64,000 bases of DNA from Palleronia rufa. Lineage in GTDB: Bacteria > Pseudomonadota > Alphaproteobacteria > Rhodobacterales > Rhodobacteraceae. Positions 40,260-49,244 of the stretch are shown here, one piece after another (within the stretch, counting starts at the first letter, position 1; every line of letters starts with the position of its first letter). Both the position numbers and the translations under genes were made by a program. A model generated the notes under the pieces. It ran no database searches. It worked only from the letters and a program-made list of their open reading frames with translations, and had not been told where the DNA came from. The stretch covers positions 62,001 through 126,000 of the forward strand of contig NZ_JQEY01000007.1 in assembly GCF_000743715.1 (NCBI RefSeq). The letters run 5' to 3'.

Positions 40260-41140
40260 CCGACAGCCCCCCCCAGACCCGGAAAGGCATCATCCTGGCC
40301 GGCGGGTCCGGCACCCGGCTCTATCCCCTGACCACCGGCGTGTCGAAACAGCTCATGCCGGTCTACGACAAGCCGATGATCTACTATCCGCTATCGGTGC
40401 TCATGCTCACCGGCATCCGGCAGATCGCGGTCATCACCACCCCGGAGGACGGGTCCCAGTTCCGCCGCGTCCTTGGCGACGGCAGCCAGTGGGGACTGTC
40501 GCTGACTTATATCGAGCAGCCCAGCCCCGACGGACTGGCCCAGGCCTACATCCTGGCCGAGGATTTCCTGGACGGTGCGCCCAGCGCCATGGTGCTGGGG
40601 GACAACATCTTTTTCGGCCACGGATTGACGGAAGAGCTGAACCGCGCCGGGTCGAGGCCCACGGGCGGGACGGTCTTCGGGCACCGGGTCCACGATCCGC
40701 AGCGCTACGGCGTGGTGTCCATGGACGAAGAGGGTCGGGTCACCGGTATTGTCGAGAAACCGGAGGTGCCGCCGTCGGACTACGCGGTGACGGGACTCTA
40801 CTTCCTCGACGGCCGCGCGCCGGAATGGGCGCGCAAGGTGAAGCCGTCGGCGCGCGGAGAGGTCGAGATCGTCAGTCTGCTGGAGATGTACCTGGCCGAA
40901 GGCAGCCTCGACCTCGCGCGGCTGGGGCGCGGCTATGCGTGGCTGGACACCGGCACCCATGCGTCGCTGCTGGATGCCGGGAATTTCGTGCGCACGCTGC
41001 AAAGCCGCCAGGGCATCCAGTGCGGCTGCCCCGAAGAGATCGCTTTCGAACAGGGCTGGATCGGGGCGGAGGATCTGAGGGCCCAGGCCGCGCGCTTCAC
41101 CAAGACGGAATACGGCCAGTACCTTCTGCGTTTGATCTGA
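40256..41140 (+). CDS. rfbA: Glucose-1-phosphate thymidylyltransferase
   Basis: 294 residues. KGIILAGGSGTRLYPLT is the nucleotide-binding loop, KPMIYYPLSVLML the family signature, LGDNIFFGHGL the metal site and GIVEKPEVPPSDYAVTGLYF the sugar-binding part. First step of dTDP-L-rhamnose synthesis, forming dTDP-glucose. Last gene of the overlapping rfbCBDA set; a hairpin follows. Confidence 0.97.
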   Translation: MTDSPPQTRKGIILAGGSGTRLYPLTTGVSKQLMPVYDKPMIYYPLSVLMLTGIRQIAVITTPEDGSQFRRVLGDGSQWGLSLTYIEQPSPDGLAQAYILAEDFLDGAPSAMVLGDNIFFGHGLTEELNRAGSRPTGGTVFGHRVHDPQRYGVVSMDEEGRVTGIVEKPEVPPSDYAVTGLYFLDGRAPEWARKVKPSARGEVEIVSLLEMYLAEGSLDLARLGRGYAWLDTGTHASLLDAGNFVRTLQSRQGIQCGCPEEIAFEQGWIGAEDLRAQAARFTKTEYGQYLLRLI

Positions 41141-41144
41141 CAAG

Positions 41145-41173
41145 TGGGCAGCCGCCTGTCGTCGGACTGCCCA
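41145..41173 (+). terminator. Hairpin after rfbA
   Basis: TGGGCAG and CTGCCCA form a 7-bp stem 4 bp after the rfbA stop. No T-run follows; a second hairpin (GACGAGCG with CGCTCGTC, 41233-41261) lies farther on. Confidence 0.45.
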
Positions 41174-41551
41174 TGCGCCGCCTCCCTGTCCCAGTCCCGA
41201 GGCCCTAGCCCACCGGAACGCGGCGGGGCGGGGACGAGCGGCGGGCATCAAGGCGCTCGTCGCCCCGACCCCGACTGAGGCCGGGGAAAGTCCCATGCGC
41301 GGTTCAAACTGGCTAGACTAATGACCTGGCGGGCGTTTCCGGGCTGCCGAAGCACCCGCAAGGACCGTCCGGGAGCAGATGAACGGCCCCGCCAGTCAAA
41401 CGGCGCGACAGAGATGGATATGGCGCGCCTCCGGTCAGGCGCAGCCGAACATGACCCCGCATGGGTCAGAGAAATCGGGAACACGGTGAACCCGTCGGGG
41501 ACAAGGCCAGCACAGCACCCGGAATGCGCCCTTATCGCGACCGGGGTCAGC
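41174..41551. other. Convergent intergenic region, no gene seen
   Basis: About 380 bp between rfbA and the 3' end of the minus-strand sulfur module. It holds the hairpin at 41233-41261. GGTTCAAACTGG at 41301-41312 recalls a tRNA T-arm, but no acceptor stem or anticodon arm can be built around it. No protein-like frame. Confidence 0.4.
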
Positions 41552-41722
41552 CTATTCCGTCGGCAATGCGGCGCAATGGGCGCCGTCCGCGGCCGAGCCC
41601 GATCCCAGGGCCAGCAGCGACGGCTGGTCGTAGATGTCCAGCGGCCGGGAGGATGCGAGGTCGAAGGACAGGAGGCCCGCCATCAGCAGCAGGACCAGGG
41701 CGGCCGTCAATCTGCGGGTCAT
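41552..41722 (-). CDS. 56-residue secreted or membrane peptide in sulfur module
   Basis: Begins MTRRLTAALVLLLMAGLLSF: a basic start and a hydrophobic stretch of about 14 residues, like a signal peptide or a single membrane anchor. The mature part is short (ASSRPLDIYDQPSLLALG, then DGAHCAALPTE) with one cysteine near the C-terminus. The ATG lies 1 bp after the stop of the TsuA-like gene and behind GGAGGG, so expression in the same operon is very likely. No function known to me. A role with the transporter or the periplasmic sulfurtransferase is only inferred from position. Confidence 0.6.
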   Translation of the reverse strand: MTRRLTAALVLLLMAGLLSFDLASSRPLDIYDQPSLLALGSGSAADGAHCAALPTE

Positions 41723-41723
41723 G

Positions 41724-42845
41724 CTACCCTCCCAGCCCCAGCCTGGGCCGCAGCCTGACCCCGACGGCAGAGCCCGCGAAAGCCGCCGCGAACCAGGCCC
41801 AGCCGTGCAGAGAGCCGGTCGAGATACCTGAAAAGAACGCCCCCACGTTGCATCCGAACGCGATGCGCGAGGAATAGCCCAGAAGGAACCCGGCCACGAT
41901 CGCCGTGACCCAGGCCCGCGCCGGGTAAGAGGGCAGCTTCTGCGCGAACCCCTGCCGCCAGGCCGTGACCAGCAGCGCGCCGCCGATGATCCCCAGGTTG
42001 GTCAGGGACGTCACGTCGGTCAGCAGGCTGTCGGCGATGCGCTGCTGGTTGGACGCGATCCCCCAGAAGGCCGAAGGCTCTGTCGGGATGCCGATCGCGC
42101 TCGCCCCCTTCGCGGCCCAGAGGCCAAGGCCGTAGACGACGCCCCAGGGCTGGCCCGCGACGATCAGATTCAGGATCGCGAAGAACGCCAGAAGGAGCGA
42201 CGCCCAGACATAGCGGCGCGGGATGCGTCGCAACTCCGGGGGCGCCAGCCACAGCACGAAGGCGGCGACGGCGGCCAGCGCCGCCAGTGTCACGATCAGC
42301 CCGGAGGTGCCCGAGAACACGACCGTCGGCAGGCTTCCGAGGTTGGTCCACCAGATCAGATTGTAGGCGCCCGCGAAGGAGCCGATGGCGAAGAAGGGCA
42401 GCGTCAGAACGCCGATGGCATTGCCACTGCCGGCGTTGACCAGGGTGCCGGAACCGCATCCCATGACAAGCTGCATCGCGGCGCCGAAGACGAAGGCGCC
42501 GCCGACCATGGCGAAGCCGACCGGGGCGTAGGCGCCGATCAGTTCATCCCCTGCGCCGGACAGGAGCGGAAAGGCGACCAGCGCGACGACTCCGATCGAC
42601 AGCAGGTGACCCAGCAGCCCATCGGGATTGCGGTCCACGATCATCCGCCGCCAGGGTCCGGCAAAGCCGAAGCGGAACCCTTCCAGCGTGATGCCGAAGC
42701 CCAGCCCGATGAGGATCAGCAGTCCGTAGCGCGCACCAGCAAACAGCGCCACGGCAAGGGCGAAGGCCAGCGCCGCGCCGATCAGCGCGGCACGGGTGAC
42801 GGTCGAGGCGCCGATGGGAGCGGCGGGGATGGCGGCCTGGGACAT
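41724..42845 (-). CDS. YeeE/YedE family transporter (TsuA-like)
   Basis: 373 residues with about 9-10 membrane helices. The conserved cysteines of thiosulfate transporter TsuA are seen in LVMGCGSGTLVNAG and RIAFGCNVGAFFSGISTGSLHGW. TsuA family members import thiosulfate, passing it along cysteines. The upstream gene encodes a periplasmic sulfurtransferase 19 bp away, which agrees with a sulfur substrate. Confidence 0.88.
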   Translation of the reverse strand: MSQAAIPAAPIGASTVTRAALIGAALAFALAVALFAGARYGLLILIGLGFGITLEGFRFGFAGPWRRMIVDRNPDGLLGHLLSIGVVALVAFPLLSGAGDELIGAYAPVGFAMVGGAFVFGAAMQLVMGCGSGTLVNAGSGNAIGVLTLPFFAIGSFAGAYNLIWWTNLGSLPTVVFSGTSGLIVTLAALAAVAAFVLWLAPPELRRIPRRYVWASLLLAFFAILNLIVAGQPWGVVYGLGLWAAKGASAIGIPTEPSAFWGIASNQQRIADSLLTDVTSLTNLGIIGGALLVTAWRQGFAQKLPSYPARAWVTAIVAGFLLGYSSRIAFGCNVGAFFSGISTGSLHGWAWFAAAFAGSAVGVRLRPRLGLGG

Positions 42846-42864
42846 GGAGACTCCGGTGGAGGGC

Positions 42865-43797
42865 TCAGAACGCCGACGTGACCTGCCGCCAGAGCATCGT
42901 CAGCGGACCGGGGACGTTCTCCATCTCGCCGCCCGCGATGGACCAGCCGACGATGCTCTCGGGATAGAGCTTGACGTTGTCGATGCCGGCAAGCTCGCTC
43001 AGGGCGAACCAGTTCGTCGCGGCCCAGTGGCCGGTGTTGCAGAACGAGATGATTTCCCCGGCGCCGGTGAAATCCTGCTCGGCGGCAAGACTTTGCGCAG
43101 AGGCGGCATCGACGATGGCAGGTCCGTCGTCGAACCAGCCGGAATGGGTGAAATACTGCGACTGGGGCAGGGTGCCCGGCTTGGCGGCGGCGGGGTGGGC
43201 CTGCTTGCCCTCCCAGAAACTCTCTGGCCGGGCGTCCAGCAGCAGCGCCTCTTCGTCGCCGGAGATGACGGCGCGTACCTCGTCGGCGGAGGCGGTCCAC
43301 CGGTCGTTCCAAGTCACCTCGATCTCCGAGGTCATGTAGGCGCCGTCCTCCTGCGACAGCTCCATGCCCGCCTCCGTCCAGGCGTTCACGCCGCCGTTCA
43401 GGATCGAGAGGTTCTCGAACCCGCTGGACTTCAGCGTCCAGTAGACCCGGGCGGCGGCGCCGAAATCGGTTTCGTCCCGGCCCTGGTAGGTCACCACGAT
43501 ATGGTCGTCCAGCTCCAGGTCCAGCCCGCGATAGATCTCCTGCAGGTCGGCAATGTCCACGAGCTGTCCGGGATTCTCGGCCGGCCCGCGGAACAGCTGG
43601 TAGGGCGCCGGGGCAGCCGTGGGCACATGCCCACCGTAATAGCCGTTTTCGTCGGCGTTGCGGACGTCGAGGACGCGCACCTCGTCAAGATTGGCCTGCA
43701 ACTCCTGGGGCGTGACCAGCGGGCCCAGGTCGGCCGTCTGGGCCAGCGCGCTGGTGCTGAACAGGAGAGCGGCGGCAAGGGGCAGGGCGTGTTTCAT
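42865..43797 (-). CDS. Periplasmic two-domain rhodanese sulfurtransferase
   Basis: 310 residues. Signal peptide (MKHALPLAAALLFSTSALAQ). Two rhodanese domains: in the first (LDVRNADENGYYGGHVP) the active-site loop VTYQGRDE has no cysteine and is therefore inactive; in the second (LLDARPESFWEG) the loop SFCNTGHWA carries the catalytic cysteine. It transfers sulfane sulfur, for example from thiosulfate. First gene of the module with the TsuA-like transporter and the 56-residue peptide. Confidence 0.9.
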   Translation of the reverse strand: MKHALPLAAALLFSTSALAQTADLGPLVTPQELQANLDEVRVLDVRNADENGYYGGHVPTAAPAPYQLFRGPAENPGQLVDIADLQEIYRGLDLELDDHIVVTYQGRDETDFGAAARVYWTLKSSGFENLSILNGGVNAWTEAGMELSQEDGAYMTSEIEVTWNDRWTASADEVRAVISGDEEALLLDARPESFWEGKQAHPAAAKPGTLPQSQYFTHSGWFDDGPAIVDAASAQSLAAEQDFTGAGEIISFCNTGHWAATNWFALSELAGIDNVKLYPESIVGWSIAGGEMENVPGPLTMLWRQVTSAF

Positions 43798-44003
43798 CGT
43801 AGAACCTCCGATCGGCGTTGGCCCCTATCTGGCACGGTGGGCTGCCGGCGCAAGTCCCCGCGACGCGCAGGGCGCGGACGATCGTTCCCGGGCGACCGCC
43901 GGGGCCGGGGCCGCGTTGGTCCGGGTGCGGGCGGGTCGGGACGTGCGTTCCGGGCCGCGTGCCGGGATGGAACGCCGGTCCTTTCCGGGACCCGTGGTAC
44001 GGT

Positions 44004-44774
44004 TCAGGCCGCCTCTGCCGGTTCCTTTGCGCCGGTCATGTAGGCCACGGCGTCGGACATGCTCTGCTCCTTGGGATCGAGCACGCAGAGACGCTTGCCC
44101 AGCCGGTGGACATGGATGCGGTCCGCGACTTCGAACACATGGGGCATGTTGTGGCTGATCAGGATGATCGGGATGCCGCGCGACTTCACGTCCTGGATCA
44201 GCTCCAGAACGCGCCGGCTTTCCTTGACCCCCAGGGCCGCCGTCGGCTCGTCCAGGATGATGACCTTGGAGCCGAAGGCTGCGGCGCGGGCCACGGCGAC
44301 GCCCTGGCGCTGCCCGCCGGACAGGGTCTCTACCGCCTGGTCGATGTTCTGGATCGTCATCAGCCCCAGGTCGCTGAGCTTCCTGCGGGCGAATTCGCGC
44401 ATCTGCGCCTTGTCGAGCTGGCGCAGGTACTTGCCCATGAAACCCGATTTGCGGATCTCGCGGCCCATGAACATGTTGTCGGCGATGGACAGGGCCGGGG
44501 ACATGGCAAGCGTCTGGTACACCGTCTCGATCCCCGCGTCCCGCGCGTCGATGGGCGTGGTGAAGCTGATTTTCTTGCCTTCCAGCCAGACCTCTCCGGC
44601 GTCGGGTATGACCGCACCGGAGAGCACCTTGATCAGCGACGACTTCCCGGCCCCGTTGTCGCCGATGACGGCCAGGATCTCTCCGGGCAGGAGGTCGAAA
44701 TCGCAGCGGTCCAGCGCCGTGACCCTGCCGTAGCGCTTCAACAGGCCGCGCGCCTTCAGGATGGGCTCTGTCAT
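44004..44774 (-). CDS. frcA: Fructose-type ABC importer, ATP-binding protein
   Basis: 256 residues. Walker A GDNGAGKSSLIKVL (about 40-53), signature LSGGQRQGVAVARA, Walker B VIILDEPTAALG and switch His in LISHNMPHVFE. A single ATPase domain, as in FrcA of rhizobial fructose importers, not the double-domain RbsA. Its start overlaps the permease stop (ATGA). The short C-terminal AYMTGAKEPAEAA is typical of FrcA. Confidence 0.9.
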   Translation of the reverse strand: MTEPILKARGLLKRYGRVTALDRCDFDLLPGEILAVIGDNGAGKSSLIKVLSGAVIPDAGEVWLEGKKISFTTPIDARDAGIETVYQTLAMSPALSIADNMFMGREIRKSGFMGKYLRQLDKAQMREFARRKLSDLGLMTIQNIDQAVETLSGGQRQGVAVARAAAFGSKVIILDEPTAALGVKESRRVLELIQDVKSRGIPIILISHNMPHVFEVADRIHVHRLGKRLCVLDPKEQSMSDAVAYMTGAKEPAEAA

Positions 44775-45835
44775 GCCGACACCTTTCTGATCCACTGGTC
44801 CACCGCGACCGCGGCGATGATGAGGACACCGATGAGAAGGTAGGTCCACTGCGCGTCGGCCCCGGCCATCCTGAGGCCCATCTCGAACACGCCGACGATG
44901 AGCGCGCCCAGGAACATGCCCACGATGGAGCCGCGCCCCCCGAAGAGCGAGATCCCCCCGATCACCACCGCGGTGATGGCCTGGATGTTGCCCAGAACGC
45001 CCGTGGACGCCGACGGAGAGACCGACCCGAACCGCCCGATCATCACCCATCCGGCGATGGCGCAGAAGAACCCCGCCAGCGCGTAGGTCTGGATCAGCAG
45101 GGCGTCCTTCTTGACGCCCGCCAGTTCCGCGGCCTCCGCATCGTCCCCGACGGCATAGAGATGGCGTCCCCAGGCCGTGGCGCGCAGGACGTAGGCCACG
45201 ATGGCCACAAGGACGAGCAGCAGAACCACCGCATAGGTCACCCGCGCGTCGAAGATCACGAAGGAATTGCCCCAGAACTTGAGGATCGGAGCCTCCGCGT
45301 CGATGTCCTGGCTGCGGATCGTCTCATTGGCCGAATAGATGTAGTTGGTCGCCAAAAAGATCTGCCAGGTGCCCAGGGTGGTGATGAACGGCGGGATCCG
45401 CAGCTTTGCGACCAGCACGCCGTTGATCGCGCCCATGAGCGTTCCCGCGGCCAATCCCAGCACGACCGCGAAGCTTGGCGGTATCCCGTAGCGGAACGCG
45501 AACTGGCCCATGATGACGGAGGACAGGACCGCCATGGCGCCCACGCTGAGGTCGATGCCCGCGGTCAGGATCACGAGGGTCTGGGCGATGCCCAGCAGGC
45601 CGACGATGCCGATCTGCTGGAAGATGATCGACAGGGTGCTGATCCGCCAGAAATTGGCGTTCAGAAAGCCGAAGACGATGACCGCGCCGACCAGAACCAG
45701 AAGCGGCACCAGGGCGGGGTTCTGGTGCAGGATGTGGTGGAGATGCCCGATAACGCCCTTGCGGTCGTCCTTGAACTCGGCCTGCCTATCCGCCCCGCCG
45801 CCGCGCGTGGCCTCTTCGTAATCCGCCTTGGCCAT
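44771..45835 (-). CDS. frcC: Fructose-type ABC importer, permease
   Basis: 354 residues; about 9-10 membrane helices of the RbsC/FrcC family. Family signatures LTAGIDLSVGAMAVLSS, GVLVAKLRIPPFITTLGTW and AVVIGGISLFGGRGSIVG. A charged cytoplasmic N-terminus (KADYEEATRGGGADRQAEFKDD) precedes the first helix. Middle gene of frcB-frcC-frcA. Confidence 0.92.
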   Translation of the reverse strand: MAKADYEEATRGGGADRQAEFKDDRKGVIGHLHHILHQNPALVPLLVLVGAVIVFGFLNANFWRISTLSIIFQQIGIVGLLGIAQTLVILTAGIDLSVGAMAVLSSVIMGQFAFRYGIPPSFAVVLGLAAGTLMGAINGVLVAKLRIPPFITTLGTWQIFLATNYIYSANETIRSQDIDAEAPILKFWGNSFVIFDARVTYAVVLLLVLVAIVAYVLRATAWGRHLYAVGDDAEAAELAGVKKDALLIQTYALAGFFCAIAGWVMIGRFGSVSPSASTGVLGNIQAITAVVIGGISLFGGRGSIVGMFLGALIVGVFEMGLRMAGADAQWTYLLIGVLIIAAVAVDQWIRKVSA

Positions 45836-45859
45836 GAACCCGATCCTTCTGTCGAATGG

Positions 45860-45882
45860 CCGGGCGGCGAGGCGCCGCCCGG
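45860..45882 (-). promoter_or_regulatory. Hairpin between frcB and frcC
   Basis: CCGGGCGGCG and CGCCGCCCGG form a perfect 10-bp stem with a three-base loop. Such hairpins after the binding-protein gene of ABC operons often protect its mRNA or lower downstream expression, giving more binding protein than permease. No T-run follows on the minus strand. Confidence 0.6.
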
Positions 45883-45918
45883 GGGGTTTTCACAGGCTGT
45901 GCGCGCCGCCGGCGGGCG

Positions 45919-46947
45919 TCAGCCCCAGCACAGCTCCAGCCCTTCCTCGACGGAGATCGAGTCCACTCCGTCCACCGGCTCGTCGGTCACCAGCGCCACG
46001 CCGGTATCGAAGAAATCCTTCCCCTCGGTCGGCTGGGGGATGGTTCCATCCTTCGCGTACTGGGCGATCGCCTCGATGCCGAGAGACGCCATGCGCAGCG
46101 GATATTGCTGCGAGGTCGCGCCGATCACGCCGTCCGCGACGTTCTGCACGCCCGGGCAGCCGCCATCGACCGACACGATCGTCACGTCGCCGCCCGCGCC
46201 CATGGCTTGCAGCGCCTCGTAGGCGCCCGCAGCCGCCGGTTCGTTGATGGTGTAGACCAGGTTGATCTCCGGATCCCGGGACAAGAGGTTTTCCATCGCG
46301 GTTCGGCCGCCCTCTTCGTTGCCGGCGGTGACGTCATGGCCGACGATGCGGGGGTCCTCTTCGTCGCCCCATTTGTTCGGGTCGCCCACGTCGATGCCGA
46401 ACCCGTCCAGGAACCCCTGGTCGCGCAGAACGCCCACGGTCGGCTGGCTCACCGCGAGGTCGAGCATCGCGATCCGCGCGTCCGCGGCCGCGTCGCCCAT
46501 CTTGGCGGCGGCCCACTGGCCGATCAGCTGTCCGGCAAGGTAGTTGTCGGTGGCGAACGTCGCGTCGGCGGCGTCGGCAGGGTTGAGCGGCGTGTCCAGC
46601 GCGATGACCAGCAGCCCGGCGTCCTTCGCCCGTTGCAGGGACGGCACGATTCCGGCCGTGTCGGAGGCGGTGATCAGGATCCCGCTGGCGCCGTCCGCGA
46701 TGCAGGTTTCCACCGCGGCGATCTGCGTCTCCGTATCGCCGTCGACCCGGCCGGCGAAGGTCTTGAGCGCGATCCCCAGCTCATCGGCCTTTTCGGAGGC
46801 GCCTTCGCGCATCTTGACGAAGAACGGGTTGGTGTCGGTCTTGGTGATGAGGCAGGCCGAGACGTCCTGGTGCTCGGCGGCACCGGCGGCCCCCGCCCAT
46901 GCGATCGAGGCCGCCGCGCACATGAGCGCGGTTCTGGTAGCTTTCAT
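45919..46947 (-). CDS. frcB: Fructose-type ABC importer, periplasmic binding protein
   Basis: 342 residues. Signal peptide ([25 protein letters not shown]). Type I periplasmic sugar-binding fold: [58 protein letters not shown] and VSVDGGCPG. The [13 protein letters not shown] start is the one I recall for FrcB of Sinorhizobium. GGGAGGAAG precedes the ATG at 46947; the longer open frame to 47001 is not needed. Operon frcBCA is divergent from a ROK regulator. A fructokinase (frcK) is not adjacent. Confidence 0.9.
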   Translation of the reverse strand: MKATRTALMCAAASIAWAGAAGAAEHQDVSACLITKTDTNPFFVKMREGASEKADELGIALKTFAGRVDGDTETQIAAVETCIADGASGILITASDTAGIVPSLQRAKDAGLLVIALDTPLNPADAADATFATDNYLAGQLIGQWAAAKMGDAAADARIAMLDLAVSQPTVGVLRDQGFLDGFGIDVGDPNKWGDEEDPRIVGHDVTAGNEEGGRTAMENLLSRDPEINLVYTINEPAAAGAYEALQAMGAGGDVTIVSVDGGCPGVQNVADGVIGATSQQYPLRMASLGIEAIAQYAKDGTIPQPTEGKDFFDTGVALVTDEPVDGVDSISVEEGLELCWG

Positions 46948-47030
46948 GTCTTCCTCCCTGAGTGCCGGACGCAACTTTGCCCGTGTGCATTGTCGAAACA
47001 CCTACAATGATTGGCGCAAACATGACCCTC

Positions 47031-47046
47031 TGTCAATAATTCAATA
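47031..47046 (-). promoter_or_regulatory. frcB -35 element with TATTGA direct repeats
   Basis: On the minus strand a consensus TTGACA (47031-47036) lies 84 bp upstream of frcB, overlapping two copies of TATTGA separated by two bases (47033-47038 and 47041-47046). The stretch is AT-rich for this genome. The repeats could be part of the operator of the divergent ROK repressor. No good -10 at the standard distance was found. Confidence 0.4.
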
Positions 47047-47114
47047 CGCGGGATTTAGTCTGAAAGGTTCAACGGTGTCTTTGCCCCGGCCAAGAAGTCT
47101 GCGAGATTGCGCGC

Positions 47115-48308
47115 ATGAACAATCCGGAGTCCTTCCGCAGCGCCCGCGACGCACAGCGCCAGATGCTGGGTTCCAACCAGTCGGGCGTGCGCGCCCATAA
47201 CGAGCGGCTGGTGCTGTCGCTGCTGCGCCGCCATGGCCCGCTGGCCAAGGCAGAGATCGCGCGGCTCACGCGGCTGTCGGCGCAGACCGTGTCGGTCATC
47301 ATGCGCGCCCTTGAGGCCGATGGGATGTTGCTGCGCGACTCGCCCCGGCGCGGCAGGGTGGGCCAGCCGTCTGTGCCCCTGCGTCTGGACCCCGACGGCG
47401 CGTATTTCTTCGGGGCGACGATCGGCCGGCGCTATGTCGATCTGGTGCTGGTGGACATGCTTGGACGGATCCGCGCCTCTGCCAGACGGGTCCATGGCCA
47501 TCCGGATTTCGACGCGGTCGCGGATTTCATCGCCGGCGAAGCGGGCGCGATCTGCGCCGATCTGTCAGAGCGGGACAGGACGCGGGTCCACGGGATGGGG
47601 GTCGCCATGCCGATGCGCCTGTGGGACTGGGCCGGACATCTGGGCGTCTCCCCCGAAGCCCTGTCGGACTGGGCCGGGCGCGACATCGGCGCGGAACTGG
47701 CAGAGCGCACGGGACTTCAGGTCCATGTCCGCAACGACGCGTCATCGGCCTGCGGCGCGGAGATGGTGTTCGGCACCCACCCCGAAGCGCCGGCGGTCAT
47801 GCACATCTATATCGCCTATTTCATCGGCGGCGGGCTGATCCTGAACGGCCAGCTCTTCGTCGGACATACCGGCAACGCGGGGGCGATCGGTTCGATGCCG
47901 ATCCCGCAGCCCGACGGGAGCACCCGGCAGCTTCTCGACACCTCCTCCCTGGTCAACCTGTCGAGGCGCCTGGCCGCGGCCGGCAAGCCGATCGAACCGC
48001 TGTGGGAGGTGCCGCTGGACTGGGACTATGCGGCGCCGGAGGTCGACGCCTGGATCGAAGAGATCGCCCCCGGCATCGCCCATGCGATCTCGGTCGCCGC
48101 GACCGTCATCGACCTGGAGATCGTGCTGATCGACGGCCACATGCCCGAAAGCCTGCGCAGCCGGGTGACGGCGGCGGTCTCCCGGCGGCTCGACGCCTAC
48201 GATTTCGCGGGCATCAGCCGTCCGGACCTGCGCGAGGGGTCCATCGGCGCGAGCGCCCGGTCCCTGGGCGCGGCCTCCTTGCCGCTGGCGGCCCAGTTCA
48301 TGGTCTGA
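47115..48308 (+). CDS. frcR: ROK family transcriptional regulator (FrcR-like)
   Basis: 397 residues. N-terminal winged helix (VLSLLRRHGPLAKAEIARLTRLSAQTVSVIMRALEADGML), then a sugar-kinase-type ROK domain (HVRNDASSACGAEMVFGTHP, IAYFIGGGLILNGQLFVGHTGNAGAIGSMPI). The zinc-type CxCGxxGC motif of kinases is missing, as is common in regulators. FrcR in rhizobia represses frcBCAK; location divergent from frcB supports the same role, with the sugar as inducer. Confidence 0.88.
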   Translation: MNNPESFRSARDAQRQMLGSNQSGVRAHNERLVLSLLRRHGPLAKAEIARLTRLSAQTVSVIMRALEADGMLLRDSPRRGRVGQPSVPLRLDPDGAYFFGATIGRRYVDLVLVDMLGRIRASARRVHGHPDFDAVADFIAGEAGAICADLSERDRTRVHGMGVAMPMRLWDWAGHLGVSPEALSDWAGRDIGAELAERTGLQVHVRNDASSACGAEMVFGTHPEAPAVMHIYIAYFIGGGLILNGQLFVGHTGNAGAIGSMPIPQPDGSTRQLLDTSSLVNLSRRLAAAGKPIEPLWEVPLDWDYAAPEVDAWIEEIAPGIAHAISVAATVIDLEIVLIDGHMPESLRSRVTAAVSRRLDAYDFAGISRPDLREGSIGASARSLGAASLPLAAQFMV

Positions 48309-48407
48309 ACGGGCCGCGGCCTTGCGGTTCGCCGGGGGGGCTTGACGGCGCATCCCGGAGCGCCGAACCAGGCGCCGGCGAAGCAGGGGAGCAGGGGAGA
48401 CGGGCCG

Positions 48408-49241
48408 ATGGGCGGGCTGGATGCGGGGACACTCACGACGCTGGCCGCCACCGCCGTGGGCGCCGGCGTCGTCGGCGGCACCCTTGCGGGTCTGCTGGGG
48501 ATCGGCGGCGGCATCGTCATCGTCCCGGCGCTTTATCTGTCGCTGTCGCTTGCCGGGATGGATCCGGCCATCGTCATGCAGATGGCGGTGGGCACGTCGC
48601 TGGCGACCATCGTTTTCACCTCGCTCTCCTCGGCATGGGGCCATCAGCGCAAGGGCGCCATCGACTGGGATCTGCTGAAGCTCTGGGCGCCGTCGATCCT
48701 TGTCGGGGTGGTGATCGGCTCGGTCCTCGGCGGGATCGTCTCCGGCCTGGCCCTGATCGCGGTGTTCGCCACGGTGGCGCTGGCCGTCGCCGTCCACATG
48801 ATGCTTCGCCCGGGGGGCGACGGGGCGGCCCAGCGGACCTTCAGCGGGCCGGTGTGGGCGCTTTTCGGGGTGCTGGCGGGCACTCTGTCGGCGATGATGG
48901 GGATTGGCGGCGGATCGGTCTGCGTGCCGCTGTTGAACTTTCTGGGCTACGACATCCGCCGCGCGGTCGGCACCTCGGCGGCGATCGGGTTCCTGATCGG
49001 CGCGCCGGGCGCCGTGATCTATGCGATCACCGGCTGGGGCGCCACGGGCCTGCCGCCCTTCTCCCTGGGCTATGTGAACCTTGCCGCGGCGGCCCTGATC
49101 GTTCCGCTGACCATCGGCTTCGCGCGGGTCGGCGTAACGCTCGCGCATGTCATATCGCGGCGGGCGCTGAGCCGGTTCTTCGGGCTCTTCCTGCTGGCCA
49201 CGTCGGCGCGGATGTTCTGGGATCTGTGGTCGCGGATCTGA
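48408..49241 (+). CDS. TauE/SafE family anion permease
   Basis: 277 residues, about 8 membrane helices. The two repeats of the family are visible: GTLAGLLGIGGGIVIVPALY and GTLSAMMGIGGGSVCVPLLNFLGYD. Members export sulfite, sulfoacetate or related anions; the substrate here is unknown. ATG at 48408 was chosen because GGGGAGACGGG precedes it and the first helix begins soon after. Converges with gcrA (3 bp between stops). Confidence 0.9.
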   Translation: MGGLDAGTLTTLAATAVGAGVVGGTLAGLLGIGGGIVIVPALYLSLSLAGMDPAIVMQMAVGTSLATIVFTSLSSAWGHQRKGAIDWDLLKLWAPSILVGVVIGSVLGGIVSGLALIAVFATVALAVAVHMMLRPGGDGAAQRTFSGPVWALFGVLAGTLSAMMGIGGGSVCVPLLNFLGYDIRRAVGTSAAIGFLIGAPGAVIYAITGWGATGLPPFSLGYVNLAAAALIVPLTIGFARVGVTLAHVISRRALSRFFGLFLLATSARMFWDLWSRI

Positions 49242-49244
49242 CCG

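Noticed and set aside
41301-41320. tRNA-like T-arm sequence GGTTCAAACTGG
   Set aside because: No acceptor, D or anticodon stems could be formed around it.
48342-48407. Longer start for the TauE family permease
   Set aside because: The ATG at 48408 has a better ribosome-binding site and places the first membrane helix at the usual distance.
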